Shown: positions 24,641-36,362 of the stretch, one piece after another | Layout: each line of letters begins with the position of its first letter | Position numbering within the stretch: position 1 is the stretch's first letter | DNA from: Pardosa pseudoannulata | Taxonomy: Eukaryota > Arthropoda > Arachnida > Araneae > Lycosidae | Assembly (NCBI GenBank): GCA_032207245.1 | Contig: CM063498.1 | Span: 57,539,440-57,603,439, forward strand | Reading direction: 5' to 3' | DNA length: 64,000 nucleotides | Notes under the pieces: generated by a model | Told to the model about the DNA's origin: nothing | The model's database searches: none | What the model saw: only the letters and a program-made list of their open reading frames with translations | Made by a program: the position numbers and the translations under genes

Positions 24641-24719
24641 GATATAAACAGCCAAGAACTTTGTGATATGTTCCATATCTCAATAAAGATGTACCTCCTT
24701 TGAAAATTGTGAAATTGAT

Positions 24720-24734
24720 GATATATATATATAC

Positions 24735-24767
<33 letters not shown>

Positions 24768-24778
24768 CATATATATAC

Positions 24779-24833
<55 letters not shown>

Positions 24834-24923
24834 AATATATATTATATATATATATATATATATACATATATATACACATATATACATATATATATATATA
24901 CATATAATATATATATATATATT

Positions 24924-24985
<62 letters not shown>
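24720..24985. repeat. (TA)n microsatellite
   Basis: TA repeat with TACATA and TATAAATA variants. Confidence 0.95.
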
Positions 24986-24986
<1 letters not shown>

Positions 24987-25033
24987 CAAAACTTGAGCAT
25001 TGCTTTTAAAATTTTACTGACTCTCCCAATAAA

Positions 25034-25068
25034 TGTAGCATTCAGAATTAAAAATTCTGAATGCTACA
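25034..25068. repeat. Perfect 16-bp hairpin with 3-base loop
   Basis: TGTAGCATTCAGAATT (25034-25049), loop AAA, then its exact reverse complement (25053-25068). Pairing stops abruptly outside the stem. Confidence 0.9.
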
Positions 25069-25179
25069 ATGTCTTCCGAATAAAAAATAATCAACAACTA
25101 TTAAACAAAATTGTCATACCTCTCTATATTAGGACTCGAGAAAAATTTAAACGGTCTAGACGTTTCTCAATTAATTAGA

Positions 25180-25785
25180 ATTCTCGGAACTAAAAGTTCG
25201 TATAAGAAAAAAAGATGCATCTAAATTATACTCCTGTTAGCTGATTTTTGTTTCTTTTTTTATAATGAAGCTATTTTAACTGAAAAATTATCATAAAATG
25301 TCTGTATTTGTAAATATTTGTAATATATGAGTTACACTGTAGATTTTTGAAGGTCACCAAAATATGTAAAATAAAAAACATATATACCTTTTTTAGAATG
25401 TTTACATTGTAATTACATAGAGATGCAATTTTTTACTTTCGCATGGAGTGGTTCAAAGGTTAAATCACACCCTGCTGAAAGCTGAAATTATTTTTTAGGG
25501 TGCACTTAATAAAAAATAAATAAATAAAATATACCCTCAAGACCATCTCACTTGTTGAGATCAGTTATCTATTTTAGAATCAATTGTAGTTTTTTACCAA
25601 TGTGAAAATGCAAAATATTTCATAGAATAACAGTAGTAATAACAATATTAATAATTTCCTCTAAACTTCTCTGAGGTAAGAGCAAAAAAAGATATAGTTA
25701 GAAATTTAAGTTGTAAGAGATTATCTCACCTTCCGATGATGCCCTTTCATTTTTCTTTACACTCCGTGTGTTAAATCCAGTGTCC
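25180..25785. other. Spacer, nothing recognised
   Basis: AT-rich sequence without identified structure. Confidence 0.4.
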
Positions 25786-25789
25786 AGAG

Positions 25790-26190
25790 CTGTATTGTCC
25801 CACGCTTGAATATTCCGAACACTTTTCCTCTACTTTGTTTATCCTTTTAGAGATGTTCGCAATCGCCCGACCCCGCTCAAAAACGTGACCTTCGGAGCGT
25901 TCGAAACTTTCTCTTGATCGCTTGGGTTCTGCTTTCGCTTTGATCAACAGGTGGTAAAAAGAGTTGCCATTTCGGGGGAAGAAACGTGGGCAGACCATTT
26001 CGGTGGGTTCGTTCCGCCTGGGGCCGTTCGAACGAGCAGGTTTCGGACCTTCATTTTATTTATTATTCAGACCTCCGTCTCCGCTTAACGGTTAAAATAG
26101 ATGAGGCATGTTCGCCAAATAGGCGAGAAAATGAAGTGAAAATTATGCCGGTTTCTTGACGACGGGCGACATGGGGAGAAATTAGGAAAG
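25790..26190. other. CpG-rich patch, function unknown
   Basis: This ~400-bp stretch stands out from the AT-rich background by many CpG dinucleotides (for example CGCCCGACCCCGCTC, CGGAGCGTTCGAAAC, CCGTTCGAACGAGCAGG). A 75-codon minus-strand frame (25771-25998) has no recognised domain. It could be a promoter or 5' exon region, or a young GC-rich repeat. Confidence 0.3.
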
Positions 26191-26201
26191 GATGTACACT
26201 G

Positions 26202-26254
26202 GGTCCTCACTTATACGAAAACGAAGGGGGATGGAAAATTCTTCGTATAAGTGA
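26202..26254. repeat. Hairpin with 13-bp stem
   Basis: TCACTTATACGAA is followed about 27 bp later by TTCGTATAAGTGA, its inverse. It lies just outside the pogo-like end at about 26256. Confidence 0.7.
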
Positions 26255-26255
26255 A

Positions 26256-27805
26256 TACAATAGAGCAGGGGTGACCAACCCAAATCGGTTGGTGGGCCAA
26301 AAAACAATTTACTTAACTAAGGTGGGCCACACATATAAATATAAAACAGCAAATTATTCAAAATATTTTATTATCCTGCACTATTCAAAATATGCATTTT
26401 TACAGTGCCAGCTGCAACTGTACATAAAAGTTGTGTGAAACATATAACTACAACGACAATAAACATTAACTATACTGTACTTATAATCACCCCAACACCT
26501 TACCTTCCTCCCTAATCATGAGGGTTAAAATATTATTATTATATTTATAATATAAATATATATTGTAGTTTAGTCACCAGCACTACCACATGTGTTATTT
26601 TAAAATTAATGTGAGATTTGTTTTTGTATTTTGACTGGTTGCACGTAACGCGAGTCAGCTGGTTCTATAAGTAATGGCCGATTGACAGAATATTCTAGAA
26701 CACTCAAATGTCAATGTAACCTGTCCAACGCTACTCAAAGACCAGGTTTACGTTGGTTACTGTCAAGTCTTAATGTATATAATCTGACAATTAAATCTCA
26801 ATAATATGTGATATTTATTATTGCAAACATTAACAACTAAAATTCTACGTTTCAACTGTATGTAGTTAAAATGACTAAAACTATATAGACAGTTGAAAAC
26901 TTCAATTGGGCCGCAAAAAGTTTTTAAATGGGCCGCATTCAGCCCATGGGTAGCGGGTTGGACATGCCTGCAATAGAGCCTCGGTAATTCGGTGTGGACG
27001 GGACTTAGCTCTAATTATTGAAAACTCGAATTATCGAAAATTATTAACTTAATAAAATACAAATGTAAACACAATTTTTTAATTTTAAAGTATAGTTCAA
27101 CAAAAAAATGTACCTCCATAATATTATTACATTGATTGAAGATTAGTTACATCTTAAAGTAATTCTTCAGATGTTTTATGTTTAAAACACATTTTTCTTT
27201 TTAGGCGCGGCAATATCGTGTTCTGAGCATCACATTGTCCGCTGGAGTTACCTCAGTTTTGTTGTTCTGTGTACCTTAAACCTTGCTATGACATATAAGC
27301 GGCGTGCGCAGTGAATATGAGATCTGCTAGACCCTATGGTTAAATCTTACCTCTTGCAATATCTCTTCCCCGAAGCGTCATTCCGGTACATTTCTAGTTT
27401 GTTTAAATACAATGTTTTGTTTGCTTATCCGATTTGGTGGCTTGTTCGTTTGTCTATCGTGGAGGTAGTATTACTTTTGTCTCATGGCTGGCTCGTTGTT
27501 TTTAAGTTGATTTAAGTTTCAATTGTTTCATTTCCTTATACTTATGTTTTCTAAATTCAATATCTTACTTTATGTCTTATGTTAGTAATAATTAAATAAT
27601 TGAGTTGTATACTTTTAGGCCGTGTTTTTTTTTCTTTTTCCCGTCATCTTGAGCTATTTTTATTTCCCATTGCATTTGAGCTAACATATTAAAGTTACTA
27701 TCTTCCGGGAAGTGACAAGATCGGTCAAACAACAATAAAACAGAGATGTGACTCAAACAATCGAGACATCGAGACTCGAATCATAGAGACTCTACTTGGC
27801 ATATA
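26256..27805. mobile_element. Possible pogo/Tigger element carrying a hAT insertion
   Basis: TACAATAGAG followed (after the hAT) by CCTCGGTAATTCGG looks like a Tigger end. An opposing sequence near 27755-27805, read inward, gives AGTAGAGTCTCTATGATTCG. The match is partial and the interior has no transposase, so the right boundary is uncertain. Confidence 0.35.
26266..26970. mobile_element. Non-autonomous hAT element (705 bp) with perfect 8-bp duplication
   Basis: CAATAGAG is repeated exactly on both sides (26258-26265 and 26971-26978). Ends are CAGGGGTGACCAACCC and, read inward from the right, CAGGCATGTCCAACCCG. GGTGGGCC and GGGCCGC words lie in the subterminal regions. This is the hAT/Charlie type of end. 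The interior is AT-rich with no ORF. Confidence 0.92.
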
Positions 27806-28030
27806 GAAGTAGTATCCGCCTATGACAACATGAAAACAACAGTGTACTGCGTTTCAAGGTTTTTAGTAAATAAACATAGTTTTAGAAATATATTTATATT
27901 GACAACTACAAATTATAGCAACAAAATAAATATTTTCGTGTTCATCAAATAGAGTAAGTTTCTGTATTCGTTAAGCACATGCATAAAATGCAACGAACTT
28001 TTTTTCATAAAATTCTTGTAAATTAAACTA
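27060..28030. other. Spacer, no gene recognised
   Basis: T-rich sequence. No exon or clear repeat beyond the possible pogo end noted near 27800. Confidence 0.4.
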
Positions 28031-28033
28031 ATA

Positions 28034-28799
28034 CAGTACAACCTCTTTTTAACGACCCCAAGCTACAACGGTCCCTTCGTTAGAACTACCATCTTAAAAA
28101 GCCCCTATTATTTTACCATAAGAATAATGTTAATTTTAAATCATTACAACGACCCCAAGCGTATTATTTTTCGTTAGAGCGACCGCCAATTTTAGTCAGC
28201 AGGACTCATGAACAAGTGGGCTATTTCAAAATTATTGTACTGTGGTGCAACTTCAAGAAACCTGTCTCTCTTTGTGTTTGCTTAAAGGAGGGGAGGGGGC
28301 TTGCCGAAAAGGGGAGAACTAAATCTTCAATTATCTTTTGATGAGTTTTTCGTAAACGAAACTTTACAGTGCTGCGGAGAAAATTTGAATGAGGACAATT
28401 TTATTGCCCTTATTACCGGAAATGAAGAAATCTGCGATTCCGACGACGGAGAAGAAATCGTCCAAGCTTTTGAAAAAGTGAATGGAAAAGAAGCCTTCAA
28501 TGCAATCAATGCCTTGCGTCAATATTTTGAAGGACAATTTAATTCTGAAGATTTCCTTCAAAATATAACGGATATGGAATCAGTGATAATGAAAAATTCC
28601 CAATTGAACTTGAAACAGGAGTCAATGAAAGACTTTTTTCAAAAATTCAGTAATGGAAATACAAATAAATAAAAGTGTTCTCTAGATATGTACTGTTGCA
28701 TCATTTCTTTGCTCAATTTTTTTTTTATTATTTTTCAATTCGTTACAACGACTATATGATGTTGGTCACACAGGGAGTCGTTATACCGAGGTTCTACTG
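28034..28799 (+). mobile_element. pogo/Tigger-type element, internally deleted (766 bp)
   Basis: Ends are CAGTACAACCTCTTTTTAAC and, read inward from the right, CAGTAGAACCTCGGTATAAC, each next to TA (28032-28033 and 28800-28801). Subterminal ACGACCCC and AACGACT words repeat near both ends. A transposase C-terminus remains inside. The DNA-binding and catalytic parts are gone. Confidence 0.88.
28286..28672 (+). pseudogene. Tigger transposase, C-terminal remnant
   Basis: An uninterrupted frame of about 125 codons (no ATG at its beginning; it opens after a TAA at 28283) is rich in acidic residues: ITGNEEICDSDDGEEIVQ near its middle, then EAFNAINALRQYFE and a closing KQESMKDFFQKF before TAA. An acidic linker, an A-x-x-A-L-x-x-x-x-E helix and a terminal (K)Q...DFF motif are what Tigger/jerky transposases have at their C-terminus. 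The Tigger inverted repeats that enclose it agree. The complete protein would be about 500 residues, so three quarters are missing. The frame has stayed open, which suggests the deletion derivative is not very old. Confidence 0.78.
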
Positions 28800-28804
28800 T
28801 ATTA

Positions 28805-29080
28805 AATATTAAAAGAAATATAAAACATGATTAAATCACTCTCTCTACATTTTGATAGATAATAAAGCAAAATGTTGTAAGAAAAAGCCAGAAACCCATA
28901 GGGAGAAGTTAAGGTGCATCTGTACTTGCCGTACTGGATTTCTCTTGCACAGTGTTAACCTATGGAGAAATAAAATTCCCTCTTCGGCTTGTATTTTAAG
29001 AATTCATTCAAAAACTAACCACTTGTTAAAACAGGAAATTCTCTAGGTCAGGTTAGGTTGGCAGCTCTTAGGTTGGCAAT
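28805..29080. other. Spacer, nothing recognised
   Basis: A 64-codon frame at 28852-29046 has no recognisable features. Confidence 0.4.
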
Positions 29081-29200
29081 GGAACAGGGACCTACTGCTT
29101 AAAGCCGATTCTGAAAAGCTGCGAATATCTATGCCAGTATCGGGATTCGAACCCGCGAATTCCGGTACCAAAGAGCTGTACCATTCGGTAATCGTTCGGC
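29081..29200 (-). repeat. tRNA-derived SINE (family A), truncated copy
   Basis: Minus-strand copy with GCGGGTTCGAATCCC B-box arm and the head near 29190-29200. The body is cut short at AGGTCCCTG. Confidence 0.8.
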
Positions 29201-29234
29201 ACAAATTATCTAAGATGCTATCTTTCTACTTTAA

Positions 29235-30094
29235 CCCATATTGGACCGCTGTCCTATAAACAGGACAGCAAATAAAATTCCATTTAATAATAAAGTTATA
29301 AATATTTTATGAGTGGATTTTGTTTTAACACCTTTAAAATAGACACACTTTAGCATAGTAACAAAAAAAAAAAAAAAAAAAAAAGGAGAAATAAAATTAT
29401 ATTGTATTGTAAAATTTATTTACAGCAACCTCTTAAAAATTGTCATTTTTTAATCTTTAATTTTATATTTATTATTATTTTTTATTACATTGTGGAGGTT
29501 ACTTTTAGTTTAAAAACAGAGCTAATAATGTAGCTGAAAGTTTTTGTTGAAAAATATATTTTACATGTGTATTTTATAAGTATAAAAAAGGTGCCCTAAA
29601 ATTAAGACAACGGTCCAATCCCGATTATTTTTCTATGAATTCGATATTGCATTGATAGCGCACATTCTTTTCTTATCTTTCAATGAAAACCAGTTCAAAC
29701 ATCTGTTCACACACCTGGACACAACAAGGGGTAAATAGATGTATATTCTATTAAAAAACTGGAGATTTTTGCAAGATAAACTTACTCTCTTACTACCAGT
29801 TTAATAACTGCAAGAGAAAACCTACAACAGTGTGCTTAAAATGCAATTTGGATTTTGTTTTGACTGTTTCCCCAAATTTCCCTTATGAATCAGCCTAATG
29901 CAATGTAAGTGATATTTGTTAAGTTTTAGTAGTGTAATGGACCGTTGTCCTATTTATAGAACAGCCAATTACATAAAAAATTAAAAATATATTTTCAAAA
30001 TTTTGGTTTTATATACTTAGTTACACCATGTTAATGATATGGATTAAGTTTTAATAACTTACAGAAATATTTAGTTGGTGTGGTACAATATGGG
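29235..30094. mobile_element. piggyBac-type element, non-autonomous (860 bp)
   Basis: TTAA lies on both sides (29231-29234 and 30095-30098). Ends are CCCATATTGGACC and, read inward from the right, CCCATATTGTACC. An internal GGACCGCTGTCCTAT... near the left end recurs as GGACCGTTGTCCTAT at about 29939. There is no transposase frame. A poly-A run lies at about 29367-29384. Confidence 0.88.
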
Positions 30095-30099
30095 TTAAA

Positions 30100-31055
30100 A
30101 AAAGACAACGAAAAAAATATATTTAATTTTAAATAATCTGTGAGAAATCTTGATATATTCTTATCAAATGCAAATAAGAAATCCAAGAAATATAAATTTT
30201 AAAAAATAACTCCTTACAGAATTAGCTCTTCTATCACGAGGCATAATTTTTTATTAATTCTTAAATCCCCTCCCCACTATGGTCCACTACAAGCCATTGC
30301 CACCGTCTGGGGGGGGGCTTATCGAGATCGACGATGGCAGACGATAAAATGGCCTTGGCGGAGGATGGCTTCGAAAGCGGTTTTTCTCCAAAGATCAAAG
30401 GACAAACAGTATGCGCTAGCAAAGTGCGCAGTAGATTCTATGGATGCATACACGCGCTCTGCTCATTCAGTGGCCCATTATGTGGGTGCAACCCGTGAAT
30501 CATCGTTCACGGTCGCCATCAAGACCAGTACTGGAGTGGTGAACAATTGGCCATAGTGTGGAGGCTACATTAAAAAGAGAGCAGACCATGGACAGTTTTA
30601 CTTTTCCCATAGGTTGACATTGAGAGAGAGGAATACAATATAATAGGTATACAGACCAACCTTAATATGCATAATCCTTATGTAAATTAAATCACGGATT
30701 CATGAATCTTAAAATCACTTATTTGGGGGTCTTGAAATAAATCAGTAATTTTCTCTTGTTCCACGGATTTTTATTAACTACATCATATATGATTCATTTA
30801 CATTGCTCTTAAAGCGATCATCTGACTGAAGACACTGTGTAATTTTAGGAACTTGTCTTTCCCGAGATATGATTATGCTTAAGTCATTCTGTTTATGTTT
30901 TCTTTTAAAACAAGTTGTCAAGTTTTATTGTTGGAGGAAAGGCCGCATCTATGGTTGTCAATGCAAATTTCCATTCCTCGGTAGGACCCAAATTCCAACA
31001 TGTCGGGTAAATTAAGGTTTGACCAAGGTTATAGATTAACATTCGACCTCTCAGT
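30100..31055. other. Spacer with GC-richer patch at 30285-30560
   Basis: A 63-codon frame at 30365-30556 (MASKAVFLQRSKDKQ...) lies in the GC-richer patch. It has no recognised domain, and I do not call it a gene. Confidence 0.35.
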
Positions 31056-31057
31056 GT

Positions 31058-31073
31058 TACTATATATATATAG

Positions 31074-31118
<45 letters not shown>

Positions 31119-31128
31119 TATATATACA
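31058..31128. repeat. (TA)n(TG)n microsatellite
   Basis: TA run passing into about 14 TG units and back to TA. Confidence 0.95.
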
Positions 31129-31276
31129 GGGCTAGTACATCTGCAGTACGTGCAGGATGGAATATCTACTAAGTATTACTCATTCATAGAGAACAGCCAA
31201 ATATTATCGTCTATGCTAGAATAGGGATCTATCAACTATTACTTTGCACGTAGGCGGCTAACAGCCAAGAAACGGA

Positions 31277-32301
<1,025 letters not shown>

Positions 32302-32350
32302 CAGAGGCGTAACTTGGCAGTTTCAACTGAGGGGGGCAAATGTTTTCAGT
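32302..32350 (+). repeat. hAT-like terminal sequence, left-facing end
   Basis: CAGAGGCGTAACTTGG followed by GAGGGGGGCAAATG resembles hAT ends. An inverse counterpart lies at about 40435-40478. Confidence 0.4.
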
Positions 32351-32354
32351 AATG

Positions 32355-32955
32355 AATATTCGATAATCCTAAAACGGTAATGTTTTAACCCTTTTTTAAC
32401 TATTATTTTTATTGTTTATTTAGTTATAAAGGTAAAATCTTAACAAATCTGTAAAATTGATTCAAATTACAAAACATAATGGTCCCTTCCGTTTATTCTT
32501 CCAAAAAATGTTCTCACTAAGCTTGCAAATATATCGCGATCGAAGGGAGGTCAGATTAAGCGGTAAATACCTGATAAATCAACTGAGTAAAAAAAAAAAA
32601 TTCAACTAAGTAAAATTGAATTAAGCTGGTTTTTCCAATTAAAACACAAATTGAATTTTTCCAAAGATACAGACATAATTTATTTTCTTGAATGCATAAT
32701 ACTACATATCTATCTGAAATAGTTTGTCTTCTTTACCTTCTTTATCGTTCTCCTCTTCAATCAAACACACGTTATCATTAAAATGTAAGTATTGTTTTAC
32801 TTTTCAAATAAGTTTAAATATCAGTGTTTCGTTCACCAGTGGAACACTAATATTAAGATTTCAATATATTCTGAAGTCTTAAATATTATAAAACTAATAA
32901 TTAAGATTATTCGAAATTATACCATGGATTGAACTTCAAAATTTCGGTGAACATT
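32355..32955. other. Spacer, nothing recognised
   Basis: AT-rich without identified structure. Confidence 0.4.
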
Positions 32956-32958
32956 TGG

Positions 32959-33137
32959 GGTTTGGTTTGGTTTGAATTTAAAGCGCTACAGTCTACTGTT
33001 TTGCTCACGAGGGTTAATGAAATAGCGACCTCCTGCTTAAAGCCGATTCTGAACGGCTACGAACATCCATGTCATCAGATGGATTCGAACCCACGAACTC
33101 CGGCACCGAAAAACAGCATTGGGCCATCTTTCGTCTG
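32959..33137 (-). repeat. tRNA-derived SINE (family A)
   Basis: Minus-strand copy with GTGGGTTCGAATCC arm, the CGTAGCCGTTCAGAATCGG body and a tail seen as TTTGGTTTGGTTTG at its start. The head is partly eroded. Confidence 0.82.
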
Positions 33138-33139
33138 CA

Positions 33140-36090
33140 CATTTGTGGACACTCTGTTATTTAACATATCTGATCTAACGATGCTCATTCGAATGACAGT
33201 AAAATTGTCCCTAAATTCTGACATAAGAGCCCTCCCCCCTCCAATTGTCGAAATAATTACCCCTATTTGGGAGAGGGGATAAATTTATTGTTTTGAGCCT
33301 CTTCTGGTACTGATCAAACGCCAAAAATGGTTGTTTAAGTATAGAGAATTCTTACAAATATTCCACCCTAACTTTTAGGATGGATATTCCTCTTTTAGCT
33401 GTACTTTATTATCGGTCTAAAGAATGATTTATACAATAAAATTTTAAGTGACAGACTTAAAAGACTAGGTCAAGGGAGTTCATCATTCGTTTAGATAGAG
33501 TAGTTGTGCATTGACAAAAAGATATTGGCAGCCTTCGACAGTTTTAGATTTTCAAATTAGATACGTGTGATACGATTAGATATGTTTGATTAAAGCGCAT
33601 AGACTTCCGCTGAAAAGGTACACATCAAGGGAACTGATAAGTATTTTTTAATATAGATATATTTTTTTTAGTTTCATGTTTAGCTTTAATGTTTGTGTAT
33701 CCATATAGGCGTATAAGTATTATATATTTTGCAAAAAAATAAATAAATAAATAAAAACACCCAGAAATTAAAAGGTCATCAAAAGTTTTTAAAAACTACT
33801 TTAATCAGCGAAATCCATAAAAATTAGGTTCTTGAAATCTTTAATTTTAAACTAGGCCCCATAAAAAACCCTTTAAAAAGTTTATGGATTCTTTAAATTT
33901 TCATGTCAAAAAGGGACTATTTTGTTTAAGATTCCATTCTTTGTATTATTTAATCTGTATTATTTTATTTAATCGCATAAGTAATCATCAACTTGTATAG
34001 TTTTTTGTGCTAAAAATGATTTTTATCAGAGAAATCTATGTATTGAAATAGTCTGTAGTTTGAGGATATTTATTATAAATTTCGATTAATAAAATTCTTA
34101 TCTTTGAATTAATATTAAGAAGACATATTTAAATATGCATATACAAAAATTTGAAAATTGATGCTAGAAATGATTTTGTTCAGAGAAAAAAAGTTTGAGC
34201 ATATTGAAATAGTCAGTAGTTTCTGAATAATAATTATTATAATATTTGGTTAACAAAAAATTTTCCAAAATATACATTCACAATGAAGTTTTGTTTCCTA
34301 GTTTATAAAAAATAAAATTTTAGTGCAAAATATCTCTTTAGAGTTAAGTCTTTTAAATACTAAAATGTGGTTAATGCTTTTACAGTTTTAGAATTTTAAT
34401 TTAACTGAAAGCATTTTCTTGGTATATATATAACATTTTTGTATATATACTATTTTTTATTGATATCTTAAATTTTGTCTATTAATTTTTTCATATATAT
34501 CTTTATATTTATGCTATGTGGATGTCCTTAAAATTGTATTATAATGGTGGATATTACGAAAATTTATATTTAAATATCAACTCTGAGTTATGAAGATTTG
34601 TATAAGTATAAATTGAAGTATTAGTAAATTAATCACAGATTTTTCTTAATTTAAAATCCGATGTGTTTAAAAATCAGTTTTTTTACAAATATTTTTTAAT
34701 GTTTAAAATGCTCCTCGTCCTAGCAACCTAACTTGTTATAGATTTTTAAAAAATGTTTAGAAAGTACTTCTATTTTGTTTTAAAAAAATCTGGGTTATCC
34801 TCTTTAAATTTTGAATTTATTACAGTTATTAAAACTAAATTTAAATTTAGATATACGTCATGAAAACTCAACTTGCAATTAAAAAATATTCTTCTTAAAT
34901 TAACTATTTAGTTTGTCTGCGAAATAATAACTCCTAGGTGTTCAAAAATATTTATGAGAATTAAAAAAGGTAAAATTAGAAGAAAAAAATTAATGTACAA
35001 GGAACATTTTAAAAATTAATAAAAGATTTCAAAATATTGATTAAAAAACACCTAATTTAAGAAATTTTTAAAATCCTATTTTGACAGGTTTGACATTAAT
35101 GTCAATTCAATATTTAAAAGTAACTGAAAATAAACCCTGATAAAGTTAGTCCCCCCCCCATGTCGGAAACTAACATTTCAAAGTACGTCATTCGTTTGAT
35201 CAGATTTGGTTAACATGTTTCATTGTTTGATCAATTAAAAAAAATTAAAAAATCTCTAAGGGGCGGGGGAATGACCTTCTGGATTTTTTAAATTGACCGT
35301 ATAAACATGAACGATATATCATTCGAATAAGAGTCATTAGATCAGATTAGATCAACCATTTTTAGGGTTTAATCAACACCGAAAATGCCCAAATCACCCC
35401 CAAAGGTGTTCCAATATCAAAATTTTCATCCCTCCACACTTGTTGAAATTTTGGGACAATTTTAGTGTCATTCGAAAGAACATCATTAGATCCGAATTAA
35501 AACTTAAATCGTGCCTTTTCTGTTTAACATGGCGTTTAATTAATAGATCAGTAACATACCTAGCCCAGTCTTGCAAACGATTCCAGGAATAGTAGAGCCT
35601 TAGGTTACACGAAACTTATGCCGACCAGATGTGCAATTCCCTCTCCAAGGAGAAAAAGTTCGAATCAAGACAAGATTTTTTTAGGGGGAAATGGCTCTTT
35701 AATCAGCTTTACTCCTAATGACTGAATCCCATGCGCACCCCATATTGTGTCCATTTATCTTCCTTCGTGGACTTTCTGGGCATTTTCAACACCCGAAGTG
35801 TTTAGTTTCCCGTAGTGTTTTAGTGAATACCCTCCACAAACATACACAGACATTTCTCTAACCCATTTAGACCCTTCAATTGCTCTTCGGTCAATGTCAA
35901 AATGAATGTCAAAGATTACGAAAATTAGCACACACCGGGTGGGGAAAGCCTGTAGCCCCGCAAGACATTTCTGACCAAAGCGGTCTTTTTTTAAGAAAAC
36001 TGTTGTCTGTGGTGTATTAACTGTGGAATTAACTGATAACCGTGACGGTAGATCGCGCACGTGGGATGTTTAAACTAGAAGAACTGAAAA
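33140..36090. other. Long AT-rich spacer
   Basis: No exon recognised. Stretches near 33180-33270 and 35140-35500 are less AT-rich (poly-C runs, TCATTCGAAT...AGTCATTAGATC words). They may be remnants of a common repeat, but I could not define edges. Short frames at 35394-35576 and 35755-36060 (minus) carry no domain. Confidence 0.4.
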
Positions 36091-36091
36091 A

Positions 36092-36233
36092 TGTGATGTA
36101 CATTGGTTGTTCGTTTTTGGAGCAGTTATGAAAATGATGAGTGTGTTACATATTATATAAATGTTTGTGATGTATTCCCTGCCTGATCTCTTAAATTACC
36201 CACACTCTGCACAAATAGTGAACAAACACAACA
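36092..36233 (+). mobile_element. Possible 5' LTR remnant of the Gypsy element
   Basis: TGTGATGTACATTGG... ending AAACACAACA, just before TGGTGACGAGGATGAAG, has the position of a short LTR followed by a primer-binding site and gag leader. No identical 3' LTR was found downstream of the integrase, so this is tentative. Confidence 0.35.
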
Positions 36234-36362
36234 GCTGGTGACGAGGATGAAGTTCTGTTTTTGGAACCGAAAGTAAATGGATTAGGGTATTACCCGAAGA
36301 CGGCTGAAGGTAAAAAAGAATAAATATTTATATTTTTATGTTGAGATTACTTGGAAGAAATC

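Noticed and set aside
25771..25998. 75-codon minus-strand gene in the CpG-rich patch
   Set aside because: A GC-rich patch yields long chance frames, and no domain is seen.
30365..30556. Small protein gene (63 codons)
   Set aside because: No recognised domain, splice context or polyadenylation signal. It is probably part of a GC-richer repeat.
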